A DNA stretch of 5,176 bases from Acidobacteriaceae bacterium. Lineage in GTDB: Bacteria; Acidobacteriota; Terriglobia; Terriglobales; Acidobacteriaceae. Position numbers and translations under genes: made by a program. The notes beneath the pieces are model-generated. The model did not search any database and was not told where the DNA came from. It saw only the letters and a list, made by a program, of their open reading frames with translations. Location of the stretch: contig PLKU01000386.1 in NCBI GenBank assembly GCA_003140705.1, forward strand, positions 1-5,176. Reading direction: 5' to 3'. Shown one piece after another: positions 5,142 through 5,176 of this stretch. Numbering within the stretch: position 1 is the first letter of the stretch; each line of letters starts with the position of its first letter.

Positions 5142-5176
5142 TCGGAGTTCGGGAGCAATTGCATCGATCCGAAGCG

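Noticed and set aside
5058..5176. Open frame overlapping the tatC stop (ATGATG) and running off the window
   Set aside because: The 39 visible codons cross the palindrome and show no protein-like pattern; it is probably a chance frame through the repeat.

Overview
The window most likely comes from an acidobacterium (Acidobacteriota, Terriglobia/Acidobacteriaceae-like). The main reason is the leader of the quinolinate synthase gene nadA. It carries both halves of a tandem NAD+-I riboswitch (nadA motif), an RNA class that as far as I know is reported only from Acidobacteriota. The REP-like palindrome at the right end and the protein variants (long-form NadA, DUF2203, TatB-like plus TatC) fit this, but the taxonomy is inferred.

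Layout: (1) 9..1409, minus strand: a DUF2203 gene followed after 39 bp by an ornithine cyclodeaminase/mu-crystallin family gene, probably one operon. (2) 1410..1600: a divergent spacer holding one imperfect dyad. (3) 1601..1959, plus strand: a VOC (bleomycin-resistance-like) gene broken by an apparent one-base deletion. (4) 1960..2004: a convergent gap with no clear terminator. (5) 2005..3153, minus strand: nadA, with a GTG start and a good Shine-Dalgarno. (6) 3174..3318, minus strand: the riboswitch. (7) 3323..3548, minus strand: a possible small exported-protein gene that needs a one-base correction. (8) 3549..3630: a divergent spacer with a dyad and a possible tat promoter. (9) 3631..5061+, plus strand: tatB-like and tatC, overlapping by 8 bp. 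(10) 5063..5176: no convincing gene; it holds a very strong 14-bp-stem hairpin that looks like a dispersed repeat.

How the parts work together: NadA makes quinolinate, the precursor of NAD+, and the RNA in front of it is the expected NAD+ feedback sensor. The tat pair encodes the membrane receptor and a TatA/B-type partner for exporting folded proteins. The cyclodeaminase-family enzyme and the DUF2203 protein have no visible link to NAD synthesis or Tat export. No mobile element, CRISPR array, tRNA or rRNA was seen.

Two separate single-base disruptions (near 1883-1887 and 3534-3541) occur in an otherwise clean window. They may be assembly or sequencing errors rather than real decay.
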